Shown: positions 5,429 through 11,915, counted from the first letter of the stretch. The stretch is 11,915 nucleotides of DNA from CAZCBJ01 sp964496705 (GCA_964496705.1 CAZCBJ010000113.1:1-11915); one strand, 5' to 3'. The notes: generated by a model from the letters alone, not told the origin. Translations and numbers: made by a program.

Positions 5429-7612
5429 ATGACAAAGCAACAATTTCGGGCCTTACTTGTTCTTGGCGCGATTGCGGTGTTGGCGGCGATTGGACTGGCG
5501 GCTTGTGGCTCAGCCCCTGCGGCAACCCCATGCCCGGCTTGCGCAACCTGCCCAACCTGCCCCACCTGTCCGCCAGAAAAGGTCTGCCCCGAACCAGAAG
5601 TAGGCGTAGAAGCGCCCTTCGAAGCGCTTTGGAAAGAATCGGCCCATGCCATGGCTGACTCAGAAGCCTTTACCCACTGGAACGAGGCAGATCCCAAAGA
5701 AGTTCCTCCTGCCTGTGCCAAATGCCACAGCACGCCTGGCTTCCAGGACTATGTCGGCGCGGACGGCAGCGAAGCCTTCAAAGTGGATAAACCCGCTGAA
5801 GTCGGCACGGTGGTCACCTGCGTTGCCTGCCACAACGAAGCAACCGCCATGCTTGACAAGGTGGTGTTCCCCTCCGGCGCGGAAGTCAGCAGCCTGGGCG
5901 GCGAAGCGACCTGCATGACCTGTCACCAGGGCATGGCTTCCATGGTCCAGGTGGACAAGGCGATTGCCGACGCGGCGCCAGCCGATGACGACACTCCCTC
6001 TGACAAGCTGGGTTTCACCAACCCGCACTACTACGCGGCAGCCATCGCCCGCTACGGCACGATCGTCAAGGGCGGCTACGAATACGCCGGTCAGGCTTAT
6101 GACGGCTTATGGCTGCACGTGGAAGGCGTCAATACCTGCACCGACTGCCACGACTCCCACTCGCTGGAGCTGAAGGTTGAAACCTGCACAGCCTGCCACA
6201 CCGGCGCCGCCAGCGCTGAGGATATGCGCAAGATCCGCATGGCCTCATCGATCAAGGACTATGACGGCGACGGCGACGTGAAAGAGGGCATTGCCGGCGA
6301 AATTGCCACCTTGCAGGAAATGCTGATCGGCGCCATCCAGGCTTACGCCAAGGATGTGGTCAAGATGCCGGTTGTCTATAATGTGCACGCCTATCCGTAC
6401 TTCTTCAACGACACCAACGGCGATGGACAACCCGGCGAAGATGAGACCATCTACCCCAACGCATACAAATCCTGGACCGGGCGCATGCTCAAGGCAGCCT
6501 ACAACTACCAGACCTCGATCAAGGATCCCGGTGCGTACGCACACGGCGGCAAGTACATCATCGAGCTGCTGCACGATTCGATTGCCGACCTGAACACCAA
6601 GCTGGCGACCCCGGTGGACCTGAGCAAGGCCTCCCGCACCGATCCGGGCCACTTCGACGGTTCAACTGAAGCCTTCCGTCACTGGGACGAAGCTGGTCTG
6701 GTGCCAACATCCTGCGTGCGCTGCCACACAGCCGTGGGCTTGCCGCAGTTCATCGCCAACGCCGCCAACATCTCGATGCCTGTTTCAGATGGGCTGCAGT
6801 GCGAGACCTGCCACAACGATCTGACCACCTACAGCCTCTACGAGGTGGCAACCGTCACCTTCCCGAGCGGCAACAAAGCCACCTTTGGCGAGGGGAAGAC
6901 TGCCGACAACCTGTGCCTGAGCTGTCATCAGGGCATCGAATCCACCGTCTCAGTCAACCGCAAGGTGGCTGGCAAGGCCCTGGACACGTCCGATGAGAAG
7001 CTGACCTTCAGCAACGTGCATTACTTCGCCGCCGGCGCCACGCTGTTTGGCACCCAGGTGAAAGGCATGTATGAGTACGCCGGCAAAGAATACGCCGGGC
7101 AGTTCGCACATGTCGAAGGCTTCGCCACCTGCACCTCCTGCCACGAAGCGCACGGATTGGAAGTCAAAGCGCAGGCCTGCGCTGGCTGCCATCAGACCAA
7201 CGATGCCTCCACCATCCGCCTGAACCTGACTGGCGACTACGACGGTGACGGCGACACGGCGGAAGGACTGAAGGGTGAGGTGGACGGGACTGCTGCGGTG
7301 CTTTACAAGGCCATCCAGGATTACGCAACCACCGTGTTGGAAATGCCCATCATCTATGATGCGCACAGCTACCCCTACTTCTTCAAAGACACCAACGCCA
7401 ACGGAGCAGTGGATCCCGGAGAAGCAATCTATCCCAATTCGTACAAGGGTTGGTCGCCGCGCCTGCTGTTTGCGGCCTACAACTACCAGTATGCCCAGAA
7501 GGATCCCGGCGCTTACGTCCACAATGCGAAGTACGTTCTGCAGGCCTTGAACGACTCGATCAAGGACCTGGGCACCAAAGTCCCGGTTGAATTTACCGGC
7601 GTTCGCCCGTAA
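5429..7612 (+). CDS. Decaheme c-type cytochrome lipoprotein (duplicated pentaheme unit)
   Basis: 727 residues from ATG 5429, with GAGGAG at 5414-5419 nine nt upstream. The signal peptide ends in lipobox LAAC with lipidated C26, so the protein is exported and membrane-anchored on the outer side. Ten CxxCH sites bind c-type heme: residues 96-100, 131-135, 162-166, 237-241 and 253-257, then 429-433, 458-462, 496-500, 568-572 and 584-588. The two sets are related by a shift of about 331 residues. Seven further His are conserved between halves (73/408, 83/418, 200/531, 230/561, 244/575, 320/646, 372/698), enough for bis-His ligation of every heme. Each half also has two calcium-type loops (DYDGDGD at 277 and 603; DTNGDGQPGEDE at 328 and DTNANGAVDPGE at 654). 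A Cys ladder at 35-53 follows the anchor. The role is electron transfer in the envelope, possibly to extracellular acceptors; no oxidase or reductase partner is adjacent. It is monocistronic, with its own promoter and terminator. Confidence 0.95.
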   Translation: MTKQQFRALLVLGAIAVLAAIGLAACGSAPAATPCPACATCPTCPTCPPEKVCPEPEVGVEAPFEALWKESAHAMADSEAFTHWNEADPKEVPPACAKCHSTPGFQDYVGADGSEAFKVDKPAEVGTVVTCVACHNEATAMLDKVVFPSGAEVSSLGGEATCMTCHQGMASMVQVDKAIADAAPADDDTPSDKLGFTNPHYYAAAIARYGTIVKGGYEYAGQAYDGLWLHVEGVNTCTDCHDSHSLELKVETCTACHTGAASAEDMRKIRMASSIKDYDGDGDVKEGIAGEIATLQEMLIGAIQAYAKDVVKMPVVYNVHAYPYFFNDTNGDGQPGEDETIYPNAYKSWTGRMLKAAYNYQTSIKDPGAYAHGGKYIIELLHDSIADLNTKLATPVDLSKASRTDPGHFDGSTEAFRHWDEAGLVPTSCVRCHTAVGLPQFIANAANISMPVSDGLQCETCHNDLTTYSLYEVATVTFPSGNKATFGEGKTADNLCLSCHQGIESTVSVNRKVAGKALDTSDEKLTFSNVHYFAAGATLFGTQVKGMYEYAGKEYAGQFAHVEGFATCTSCHEAHGLEVKAQACAGCHQTNDASTIRLNLTGDYDGDGDTAEGLKGEVDGTAAVLYKAIQDYATTVLEMPIIYDAHSYPYFFKDTNANGAVDPGEAIYPNSYKGWSPRLLFAAYNYQYAQKDPGAYVHNAKYVLQALNDSIKDLGTKVPVEFTGVRP
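5639..6601 (+). repeat. Pentaheme unit A of the internal cytochrome duplication (residues 71-391)
   Basis: First copy of the coding duplication. It runs from SAHAM at residue 71 to DSIADLNTK at 391 and carries hemes 1-5. Shared landmarks with copy B are EAFTHWNEA, FTNPHYYAA, GGYEYAGQAYDGLWLHVEG, PVVYNVHAYPYFFNDTN and AAYNYQTSIKDPGAY. The DNA has diverged, so the duplication is old. Confidence 0.9.
6644..7579 (+). repeat. Pentaheme unit B of the internal cytochrome duplication (residues 406-717)
   Basis: Second copy, carrying hemes 6-10. Landmarks are EAFRHWDEA, FSNVHYFAA, GMYEYAGKEYAGQFAHVEG, PIIYDAHSYPYFFKDTN and AAYNYQYAQKDPGAY, in the same order as in copy A. Copy B is shorter between its first and second CxxCH and in the region after its fifth, and it has an EF-hand-like DTNANGAVDPGE that fits the calcium-loop pattern better than the copy A version. 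Confidence 0.9.
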
Positions 7613-7630
7613 AATCCAATCTCTGTTAAG

Positions 7631-7664
7631 AAAATACCCCTTCGTCCGCAGAAGGGGTATTTTT
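7631..7664 (+). terminator. Intrinsic terminator of the cytochrome gene
   Basis: AAAATACCCCTTC (7631-7643) and GAAGGGGTATTTT (7651-7663) form a perfect 13-bp stem around a 7-base loop, with the right arm running into T5 at 7660-7664. The left arm starts with A4, so the element could also work in the opposite direction. It begins 18 bp after the cytochrome stop codon. Confidence 0.93.
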
Positions 7665-7667
7665 ATA

Positions 7668-7673
7668 TATAAT
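7668..7673 (+). promoter_or_regulatory. -10 box TATAAT directly before the dehydrogenase gene
   Basis: A perfect TATAAT lies four bases after the terminator T run and ends 7 bases before ATG 7681, so transcription should begin at about 7680-7681. There is no Shine-Dalgarno between the box and the ATG (the bases are TCACCCC). This is the arrangement expected for a leaderless mRNA. The -35 position would fall inside the terminator stem-loop and reads TCCGCA, which is not consensus. Confidence 0.6.
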
Positions 7674-7680
7674 TCACCCC

Positions 7681-8679
7681 ATGAAAGCTCTCCAAATTAC
7701 CCAACCCAACCAAGTGGAAATCATTCAGTTGCCCAAACCGGTTCCCGGTGTGGGTGAGGTGTTGATCCGCGTGATGGCCTCCGGCATCTGCGGGACGGAT
7801 ATTCACATCCTGCGCGGCGAATACCTGGGCGGATACCCGGTGATCCCAGGGCATGAATTTACAGGCGTCATCGAAGCGCTCGGCGCGCAGGTGACGCGCT
7901 TTCAGCCGGGCGAGCGGGTGGCGGTGGAGCCGAACATCGCCTGTGATAACTGCGCCAACTGCCTGAACAACCGGCACAACTTCTGCATGAACTGGCAGGC
8001 GGTGGGCGTCACCCGCCCCGGCGGTATGGCGCAGTATGTGCTGGCACCGGAAAAGGCGGTGTTCGTGATTGGCGACCTGCCCTTTGAGCAGGGGGCGTTC
8101 GTGGAACCGCTGTCGTGCGTGCTGCACGGGATGGAACGCGCTCGCCTGCGCATGGGTGAGCGCATCGCCATCCTCGGCGCCGGCCCCATCGGGCTGCTGC
8201 TGCTGCAGGCAGCGCGATTGCAGGGAGCGGCGCACATCACCTGCGTCGAGCGTCAAGCAGCCCGGCTGGAGATGGCCCACGCTCTCGGTGCGAATGCGGT
8301 GCTCGATTCGATGGATGACCTGCAGGCTGACGCCTGCGACGCGGTGATCGACGCCACCGGCAGCCCGGCAGTGATGGCGCAATCGCTGCATTTTGTGCGA
8401 CCGGGAGGAACCGTGCTGTGGTTCGGCGTACCACCGGCTGGCAGGAAGGTGGAAATTGAACCGTTCATCCTCTTTCGCAAAGGTCTCACCGTGCTCTCAT
8501 CGTTCACTTCGCTGCGCAATTCCTATCAGGCGGTCGCGCTGCTGCGCTCCGGGCTGGTGGATGTGAGCCGCCTGGTCTCCCACCGGCTGCCTTTGGAAGA
8601 GTTCGCGCGCGGGGTGGAGCTGATCGAGCAAGGGCGAGCGAAGGTGATGAAGGTGTCGATCCTGCCCAACGAGGGCTAA
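7681..8679 (+). CDS. Zinc-dependent medium-chain alcohol/polyol dehydrogenase
   Basis: 332 residues, typical for the zinc-containing medium-chain dehydrogenase/reductase superfamily; soluble and cytoplasmic. Catalytic zinc ligands are visible as C37 (GICGTDIH), H58-E59 (GHEFTGVI) and E142 (VEPLSC). Structural zinc is held by C88, C91, C94 and C102 (CDNCANC then NFC). The Rossmann motif is GAGPIG at 166-171, with an acidic residue, E190, at the end of the second strand, which favours NAD over NADP. The protein oxidises a secondary alcohol, polyol or amino-alcohol; overall style is closest to the sorbitol/threonine dehydrogenase branch, but the substrate is not readable. ATG 7681 is the first codon of the frame after the terminator and has no ribosome site; translation as a leaderless message is likely. 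No functionally related neighbour is present. Confidence 0.94.
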   Translation: MKALQITQPNQVEIIQLPKPVPGVGEVLIRVMASGICGTDIHILRGEYLGGYPVIPGHEFTGVIEALGAQVTRFQPGERVAVEPNIACDNCANCLNNRHNFCMNWQAVGVTRPGGMAQYVLAPEKAVFVIGDLPFEQGAFVEPLSCVLHGMERARLRMGERIAILGAGPIGLLLLQAARLQGAAHITCVERQAARLEMAHALGANAVLDSMDDLQADACDAVIDATGSPAVMAQSLHFVRPGGTVLWFGVPPAGRKVEIEPFILFRKGLTVLSSFTSLRNSYQAVALLRSGLVDVSRLVSHRLPLEEFARGVELIEQGRAKVMKVSILPNEG

Positions 8680-8695
8680 ATATCATCAAACGACC

Positions 8696-8712
8696 TGCAC
8701 AAGTTTTGTACA
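8696..8712. promoter_or_regulatory. Imperfect 17-bp palindrome, possible operator
   Basis: TGCACAAGTTTTGTACA reads as two 7-base half sites (TGCACAA / TTGTACA, six of seven bases complementary) around a 3-base centre. It lies 17 bp after the dehydrogenase stop codon and about 40 bp upstream of the TATAAT of the next gene. A second short inverted repeat overlaps it (TTTGTA at 8705-8710 and TACAAA at 8721-8726). The position suits a regulator of the acyltransferase gene, but no known operator consensus is recognised and a chance palindrome of this size is possible. Confidence 0.3.
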
Positions 8713-8751
8713 CCACACGCTACAAAGATCGGAATTTAACTTTCTCTCGAC

Positions 8752-8757
8752 TATAAT
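8752..8757 (+). promoter_or_regulatory. -10 box TATAAT directly before the CelD-like gene
   Basis: A perfect TATAAT ends six bases before ATG 8764, putting the predicted transcription start on the ATG itself. No ribosome site fits in the intervening ACAGGC. At 17-bp spacing the -35 hexamer (8729-8734) is TCGGAA. Confidence 0.58.
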
Positions 8758-8763
8758 ACAGGC

Positions 8764-9780
8764 ATGGAATATAAAATTCATACCACCTTCCCCGAATTTT
8801 TACTGGACGAGTGGAACAACCTGGTGGCAGGCAGCGCTTCCAATGTTCCCTTTTTACGCTACGAGTACCTTGAAATCTGGTGGCGGACTCGCGGGGGCGG
8901 CGAATGGCCGCAGGCTGATCTAACCATCATCACCGCTCATGAGGACGGCAGGCTGGTGGGCGTTGCGCCGCTGTTCCACACCCCGGATTACAAAGGACGA
9001 CCGGCATTGATGCTGGTGGGGAGCATCGAAATCACGGATTATCTGGACCTGATCGCCCTGCCGGAAGATATGCCCCGCTTCATCCATGAATTGCTGCCCT
9101 TTTTAAATAGCGGTGCCCTGCCTGAATGGAAAGCGCTGGATTGGCAGAATATTCTGGACGATTCGCCCACGCTGCCCATCCTGGCACAGGAAGCTGCGCG
9201 GCTGGGCTGGACGCACGAGCAATCTTTCCTGCAAAATTCGCCGTTCGTTGTCTTGCCCGGTGAATGGGAAAGCTACCTGGCGCGAATTGACAAGAAACAG
9301 CGCCACGAAATCCGGCGCAAGATGCGCCGGATCGAGGAATTTGGCGTGCCCATTCACTGGTACATCACCAGCGATCCGGCCAGGCTGGACGAAGACATCG
9401 AAGCCTTCATGGCATTGATGGCACAGGATCCGCGCAAAGACGCCTTTCTGACCCCGGCAATGCGCGAGCACATGCGCCTGACCGCGCGCTGCGCGTTTGA
9501 AAATGACTGCCTGCGGCTGGCTTTCCTGGAAATTGACGGGAAAAAGGCGGCGGTGTATTTTGCTTTCGATTATCTCAACCGCATCTGGTTGTACAATTCA
9601 GGCATTGATTGGATGTACAACGAATTTTCCCCGGGCTGGGTCTTGCTGGGATACCTGTTGAAATGGGCCAACGAACAAAAATACGAGGTCTTTGACTTTC
9701 TGCGCGGGGATGAAAACTACAAGTACCGTTTCGGCGCAACCGACCGCACCATCGTGCGTGTGGCGATCGAAAGACCTTAG
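8764..9780 (+). CDS. CelD/BcsL-family (GNAT-fold) acyltransferase
   Basis: 338 residues, cytoplasmic, no signal peptide or TM. The order of motifs fits the CelD/BcsL group of GNAT-fold proteins related to FemAB: N-terminal FLRYEYLEIWW at 30-40, GVAPLF at 66-71, the basic helix DKKQRHEIRRKMRRIE at 176-191, an acyl-donor region FLEIDGKKAAVYFAFDY at about 254-270, SPGWVLL at 289-295, and the terminal signature FDFLRGDENYKYRFG at 310-324. Members of this group are found in cellulose, exopolysaccharide and glycan gene clusters and are predicted to acylate sugars or amino sugars; the actual substrate here is unknown. The gene stands alone behind its own TATAAT box and is predicted to be leaderless. 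Its stop codon (9778-9780) lies only nine bases from the stop of the convergent WD40 gene, with no terminator hairpin in between. Confidence 0.88.
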   Translation: MEYKIHTTFPEFLLDEWNNLVAGSASNVPFLRYEYLEIWWRTRGGGEWPQADLTIITAHEDGRLVGVAPLFHTPDYKGRPALMLVGSIEITDYLDLIALPEDMPRFIHELLPFLNSGALPEWKALDWQNILDDSPTLPILAQEAARLGWTHEQSFLQNSPFVVLPGEWESYLARIDKKQRHEIRRKMRRIEEFGVPIHWYITSDPARLDEDIEAFMALMAQDPRKDAFLTPAMREHMRLTARCAFENDCLRLAFLEIDGKKAAVYFAFDYLNRIWLYNSGIDWMYNEFSPGWVLLGYLLKWANEQKYEVFDFLRGDENYKYRFGATDRTIVRVAIERP

Positions 9781-9789
9781 CAGTCCGCA

Positions 9790-11814
9790 TCAAGGCACTC
9801 CCCACAAATAGATCATCCCATCCCAGGCAGATTGGGCGATCAATTTCCCGTCCGCTGAAAATAGCGGGGGAGAATAATTGGCGGGGCTGTCGGTGGAGTA
9901 CAGCAGCGTTCCATCGGTTGCCTGGCGAATTTCCAGGTTGCCATTGCTGACCGCCAGCAGGCTGCCGTCAGGCGAGTAGACCATCTCCCCGCCGCTGGCG
10001 GCAATTTCATAGATAAGCGCACCATCCGCAGCCTGGTAAAAGCGAATGGCTGGGCGGGCAAACACGCCGGAGGACACGGCCAGCCGGCTCCCATCGGGGG
10101 AAAAGGCCAATGCATATCCGGGCAGGCTGTACACGAGGCTCCCATCCGCCGTTTGGAATACATACAGCGTGCCGTTGGAAAGCGCTGCCAATCGCGAACC
10201 ATCCGGGGAATACGCTGCCTTCCAGACCGGCTGCGGGCAGGGGATGGCCATCAATGCCGCCGCGTCAGACAGGCGGAAAATCACCACGTTCTGATCCGCA
10301 GTCGGAACCGCCAGATACTGACCATCGTGAGAAAAGGCCATTCCGCTCAAGACAAAGCGTCCCGCCTCCAGCGTGGCGCGCAGGTTGCCGTCCAGCGCAT
10401 CCCACAACTGAACCTGGGAGCGGTTGGTGCCGGCAGCCAGCAGAGCGCCATCAGTTGAAAGGGCCAGTCCAACCGCGCCGGAAAGCGGGAGGTTGTACAA
10501 CCCAGTCACCGCCCCATCTGGCAGGCGGTGCGCGGAGAGCTGACCGTCATTTTGAACGCTCACCAACGCCTGCCCCTCGGATTGGAATTGCAGCGCGGCT
10601 TGCAAGTCACTGGCGAAAACGGTCAAGCCCGTTTCGACCAGCGCGCCGCTGTCCGCGCGCCAGACGCGCAGCCGGTCGCTGGTATAAGCCAGAGAGTTGC
10701 CATCCGGTGAGAAAGCCAGAAACGCCACCCTGGCAGAGGTGGGCGAAAGCGGAAACGAGTACAACAACGCGCCATCCGACACCTGCCACACATCCACCGC
10801 CGAGCGTCGGGCGGTGGCCAGCCATTTTTGATTGGGAGAAAATGCGGCAGTCGACACCGGCTCGGTGAATCCGGCCAGGGTGGTGATCGTCACGCCATCC
10901 GTGGTGCGCTGGATGCGGACGAAGCCCTCATACACCGCCGCAAAATAACTGCCCAAGCGTGAAAGCACACCCAGCGAAGGGTATCGCCCGTAGGAGTCCT
11001 GGTTGACCACCATCTTGCGCCCGGCGCTGCCAGCCGGCAGTCGCCAGAATTGCAGGCTGGCAGCCGCCCAACGCCCCAGCAATTGGTCCTTATCAAGATT
11101 GAAAGCCACTTCGGTCACCGTGCCGCCCACATTTTTCATGCGGTTGACATTCTCTGGGATGAAGTCCGGATTTTCGGGGTCGGCGACGGCGTACACGCGC
11201 AGCGAACCGCCCGAGTAACTGGCCGCCAGCCAGGTGCTGTCGTGAGAAAAAGCGAGGCGCACCACCGGCCTGCCGTTGACGGGGAAGGTGTGCAGCAGCC
11301 GGCTGAGAGCGCCATCCCACAGCTCGACGGACCCGTTTTGAAAACCCAGCGCGCACAGGCGGCCGTCGGCTGAGAAGGCGATCGTGCGCAGCAAGCCGTC
11401 TATATCCACGAACCCAATCTCAGCCAGGTTGCCTGGGTCAAAGAGCGCCACGCCGCCGGTTGACACCAGAGCCAGGCGGCTGCCGTCGCCATTCCAGGCC
11501 ATGCCTTCCAGAATGCCGCGCCCCCAGCGAGCCAACTCGTGCAGTTGGGCGGCGTTCTGCGTTGTGATGGGTTGGGGGGTGAGGGGAAAAGGCGTGCCCT
11601 GGGAAACTGCGCTNNNNNNNNNNNNNNNNNNNNNNACCGGGGTGGGTGAGGTTCGCGGGGTGGCGGTCGGGCGAGGGGTGCGGGTGGGGATGAGAATGGT
11701 GGGCGCCTGACCGGTGGCATAAGCGGTGGGCAGCGGCGGCAGGCTGCCGCAGGCTGCCGCCAACACACAAACGATCAGAATGATGAGGGTAAAAATACGG
11801 GAAGGTCGCAGCAT
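9790..11814 (-). CDS. WD40-repeat beta-propeller lipoprotein (contains an assembly gap)
   Basis: About 674 residues. A TTG at 11853 extends the frame by 13 codons, but it coincides with the TATAAT box of this gene, so ATG 11814 is preferred; it puts the signal peptide (MLRPSR, hydrophobic core, VLAAAC with lipidated C22) directly at the N-terminus. A Pro/Thr-rich linker follows (TRTPRPTATPRTSPTP) and is broken by 22 N. The rest is a chain of about 14 WD40/YVTN-like blades, each with a variant of FSPDG (WNGDG, FSADG, FSHDS, FNLDK, LSRLG, FSPNQ, FSPDG, FQSEG, LSTDG, FSHDG, YSPDG, FSPDG, YSPDG, FSADG) and often a closing LWD/FRL/VYA strand. Fourteen blades suggest two seven-bladed propellers. 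Such domains are binding platforms; the protein should be anchored outside the cell membrane. No enzyme motif is seen and the partner is unknown. Confidence 0.9.
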   Translation of the reverse strand: MLRPSRIFTLIILIVCVLAAACGSLPPLPTAYATGQAPTILIPTRTPRPTATPRTSPTPXXXXXXXXSAVSQGTPFPLTPQPITTQNAAQLHELARWGRGILEGMAWNGDGSRLALVSTGGVALFDPGNLAEIGFVDIDGLLRTIAFSADGRLCALGFQNGSVELWDGALSRLLHTFPVNGRPVVRLAFSHDSTWLAASYSGGSLRVYAVADPENPDFIPENVNRMKNVGGTVTEVAFNLDKDQLLGRWAAASLQFWRLPAGSAGRKMVVNQDSYGRYPSLGVLSRLGSYFAAVYEGFVRIQRTTDGVTITTLAGFTEPVSTAAFSPNQKWLATARRSAVDVWQVSDGALLYSFPLSPTSARVAFLAFSPDGNSLAYTSDRLRVWRADSGALVETGLTVFASDLQAALQFQSEGQALVSVQNDGQLSAHRLPDGAVTGLYNLPLSGAVGLALSTDGALLAAGTNRSQVQLWDALDGNLRATLEAGRFVLSGMAFSHDGQYLAVPTADQNVVIFRLSDAAALMAIPCPQPVWKAAYSPDGSRLAALSNGTLYVFQTADGSLVYSLPGYALAFSPDGSRLAVSSGVFARPAIRFYQAADGALIYEIAASGGEMVYSPDGSLLAVSNGNLEIRQATDGTLLYSTDSPANYSPPLFSADGKLIAQSAWDGMIYLWGVP
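11614..11635. other. Assembly gap (22 N) inside the WD40 lipoprotein linker
   Basis: A run of 22 N falls in the Pro/Thr-rich linker between the signal peptide and the first propeller blade. The signal peptide and the propeller lie in the same frame if the run is taken at face value, with partial codons at the edges. The low-complexity flanks suggest a collapsed TPTP-coding repeat, so the true length may differ. Confidence 0.97.
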
Positions 11815-11852
11815 GGTGGTGAAGGACAACCGCAGGCGGGTAAAGTTGTCCA

Positions 11853-11858
11853 ATTATA
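11853..11858 (-). promoter_or_regulatory. -10 box TATAAT of the WD40 lipoprotein gene
   Basis: On the minus strand a perfect TATAAT is followed by about 38 bases to ATG 11814, giving a leader of roughly 32 nt without an evident Shine-Dalgarno sequence. At 17-bp spacing the -35 position (11876-11881) reads TCGGAA on this strand, the same hexamer found at the same distance before the CelD-like gene. The -35 region would lie within the end of the upstream gene. Confidence 0.5.
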
Positions 11859-11870
11859 ATGCGGCAGCCG

Positions 11871-11915
11871 TCATTTTCCGAGGGCTTTGGCCACCATGAT
11901 CTGCATGCTCGCATC
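11871..11915 (-). CDS. Possible 3' end of an upstream minus-strand gene (14 residues)
   Basis: On the minus strand the last 45 bases read through 14 codons (DASMQIMVAKALGK) to TGA at 11871-11873. The short peptide looks like a natural helical C-terminus with a basic end and the spacing to the next TATAAT is sensible, but 14 codons are too few to prove coding or to name a family. Confidence 0.35.
   Translation of the reverse strand, partial: DASMQIMVAKALGK

Noticed and set aside
5531..5575. CPTCPTC repeats as heme-binding sites
   Set aside because: None of the CxxC steps is followed by His, so they are not c-type heme motifs.
11815..11853. TTG start at 11853 for the WD40 lipoprotein
   Set aside because: The TTG overlaps the TATAAT box and would lie upstream of the transcript; it also displaces the signal peptide from the N-terminus.
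1..11915. CRISPR array, IS element, tRNA/rRNA, toxin-antitoxin or defence island
   Set aside because: No spaced direct repeats, transposase-like frame, tRNA cloverleaf or recognisable defence gene was seen on either strand.

Overview
The window is GC-rich (roughly 60 % by eye) bacterial DNA, densely coding. The start-codon contexts (TATAAT boxes close to the ATG), several lipoproteins with Pro/Thr-rich linkers, WD40-type and CARDB-type surface proteins, a CelD-like acyltransferase and a decaheme c-type cytochrome lipoprotein together suggest an Anaerolineae-type member of the Chloroflexota. That assignment is inference from gene style; no rRNA or other taxonomic marker lies in the window.

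Layout, left to right. (1) 1-1921, + strand: the C-terminal half of a GT4-type glycosyltransferase, followed 25 bp later by an unusual Cys-rich ferredoxin-like protein with an N-terminal winged-helix-like region. (2) 2053-4966, + strand: a secreted lipoprotein built from a CARDB-like domain and a LecA-like beta-sandwich, then a tight pair of a creatininase-family amidohydrolase and an MFS transporter that overlap or nearly abut and probably form one transcription unit. (3) 4967-5428: a gene-poor stretch holding a strong hairpin between convergent genes, a 46-residue single-TM protein on the minus strand with its own Shine-Dalgarno sequence, and the promoter and 100-nt leader of the next gene. 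(4) 5429-7612, + strand: a 727-residue lipoprotein with ten CxxCH heme sites, made by duplication of a pentaheme unit, closed by a classical intrinsic terminator. (5) 7681-9780, + strand: a zinc-dependent medium-chain dehydrogenase and a CelD/BcsL-family acyltransferase, each preceded by a TATAAT box placed so that the transcript should begin at or next to the ATG. (6) 9790-11814, - strand: a lipoprotein with about 14 WD40-type blades, interrupted by a 22-base run of N in its linker; the last 45 bases look like the 3' end of another minus-strand gene.

Most neighbours are functionally unrelated single genes, so this reads mainly as ordinary chromosome. I see no mobile element, CRISPR array, tRNA, rRNA or defence system. 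The items most worth a second look are the duplicated decaheme cytochrome with paired calcium-type loops and a Cys ladder next to its lipid anchor (a candidate extracellular electron-transfer protein), the Cys-rich Fe-S protein at 650-1921, the creatininase-MFS pair, and the apparently leaderless transcripts.
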